Below are positions 50,801-50,989 of a stretch of DNA of 50,989 nt, in pieces. Position 1 is the stretch's first letter; each line of letters starts with the position of its first letter. The position numbers and the translations under genes are program-made. Below the pieces are notes generated by a model. The model did not search any database. It saw only the letters and a program-made list of their open reading frames with translations, and was not told where the DNA came from. Origin of the DNA: Butyrivibrio sp. (GTDB taxonomy: Bacteria; Bacillota; Clostridia; Lachnospirales; Lachnospiraceae); the NCBI GenBank assembly GCA_023665525.1, contig JAMPDT010000002.1, positions 25,346 to 76,334 on the forward strand, written 5' to 3'.

Positions 50801-50829
50801 TTGAAAACAACGCCTTCTTGGACTATACT
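50801..50829 (+). promoter_or_regulatory. Sigma-A promoter of rarA
   Basis: TTGAAA (50801-50806), a 17-bp spacer and TATACT (50824-50829), about 47 nt before the rarA start codon. The bases 50561-50800 hold no other supported feature. Confidence 0.75.
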
Positions 50830-50875
50830 GTGTAAAAGGCGAAATGCGATTTAAAAATTTTCGAGGAGATGCCGT

Positions 50876-50989
50876 ATGGAGCAGATGAGTTTTTTTGACA
50901 GGAGCGTGCCAAGACCGCTTGCGGCAAGGCTTAGGCCCGAAACGCTGGAGGAATATGTGGGACAGAGCCATCGTTTGGGGCGCGGAAAG
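50876..50989 (+). CDS. rarA: Replication-associated recombination protein A (partial, N-terminus)
   Basis: The first 38 residues of an AAA+ ATPase of the RarA/MgsA family, which acts at stalled replication forks; the gene runs out of the window. MEQMSFFDRSVPRPLAARLR followed by PETLEEYVGQSHRLGRGK is the highly conserved RarA N-terminus ('PLA.R.RP.tl...GQ.hl.g.gk'). The RuvB-like helicase-loader N-terminus is the alternative but starts differently. ATG at 50876 follows GAGGAGATGCCGT. A good sigma-A promoter lies upstream. Confidence 0.87.
   Translation, partial: MEQMSFFDRSVPRPLAARLRPETLEEYVGQSHRLGRGK

Noticed and set aside
50466..50835. Two plus-strand open frames between the Rpn remnant and rarA
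   Set aside because: They have no ribosome site or recognisable motif, overlap the remnant in antisense and run over the rarA promoter.
1..50989. CRISPR arrays, tRNA or rRNA genes, insertion sequences, prophage or attachment sites
   Set aside because: Read for spaced direct repeats, CCA-ended cloverleaf patterns and transposase motifs; only the Rpn-type remnant near the right end was found.

Overview
The window looks like chromosome from a flagellated, probably endospore-forming member of the Clostridia (Firmicutes; Lachnospiraceae-like is my best guess). The grounds are a spoIIID-mbl-flhO-flhP block and a comF-yvyF-flgM-flgN-flgK-flgL-fliW-csrA-hag block, both in the order known from Bacillus subtilis, plus strong AGGAGG-type ribosome sites and sigma-A and sigma-28 promoter patterns. 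No rRNA, tRNA, CRISPR array, insertion sequence or prophage was recognised.

Layout. (1) 1-5813: a tightly packed plus-strand operon, already running at the left edge: an MmgE/PrpD-family end, an aldo/keto reductase, a phosphonopyruvate-decarboxylase-like TPP enzyme, a TIM-barrel protein, a CitE/HpcH-like C-C lyase and a two-subunit class I fumarase-type hydratase. I do not know a described pathway with this set; it is the most likely place for new chemistry. (2) 5856-7172: a GDP-mannose pyrophosphorylase/cupin protein, closed by a strong two-way terminator against a minus-strand LCP protein (7223-8722). (3) 8993-12557: spoIIID, mbl/mreB, two FlgG-like rod/hook proteins and a FlgJ rod-binding protein. 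(4) 12654-16071: recD2, comF (without a standard start codon) and yvyF. (5) 16145-27347: the late flagellar genes flgM, flgN, two tandem flgK genes, a long flgL, fliW, csrA, flaG, fliD, fliS, a FliT/FlgN-like gene and flagellin. Sigma-28-like promoters stand before flgM, flaG and flagellin, and the flagellin leader has a 21-bp stem-loop with GGA at the loop start, a candidate CsrA site.

(6) 27458-46032: a flagellin glycosylation island: a Maf glycosyltransferase, legionaminic-acid genes (legB, legC, ptmE-like, legF, legG, legI), a FemAB/GNAT-like transferase paired with a PLP-fold protein, two related GT-B transferases, a UDP-glucuronate 4-epimerase-like enzyme, a frameshifted methyltransferase, a GT-D transferase and two tandem DUF3880/CgeB-like glycosyltransferases. 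No LegH acetyltransferase was recognised. (7) 46029-50989: a YitT membrane protein, an ECF-like sigma factor, UDP-glucose dehydrogenase, a second FliD-like protein under a sigma-A promoter, an Rpn-type nuclease remnant, and the start of rarA.

How they fit: CsrA/FliW and FlgM/sigma-28 time filament production; FliS, FlgN and the FliT-like protein chaperone export; Maf and the Leg enzymes would make and attach a nonulosonic acid to flagellin; the remaining transferases would extend or modify the glycan, with Ugd and the epimerase supplying UDP-GlcA/UDP-GalA. Whether the left-end operon feeds this glycan is unknown.
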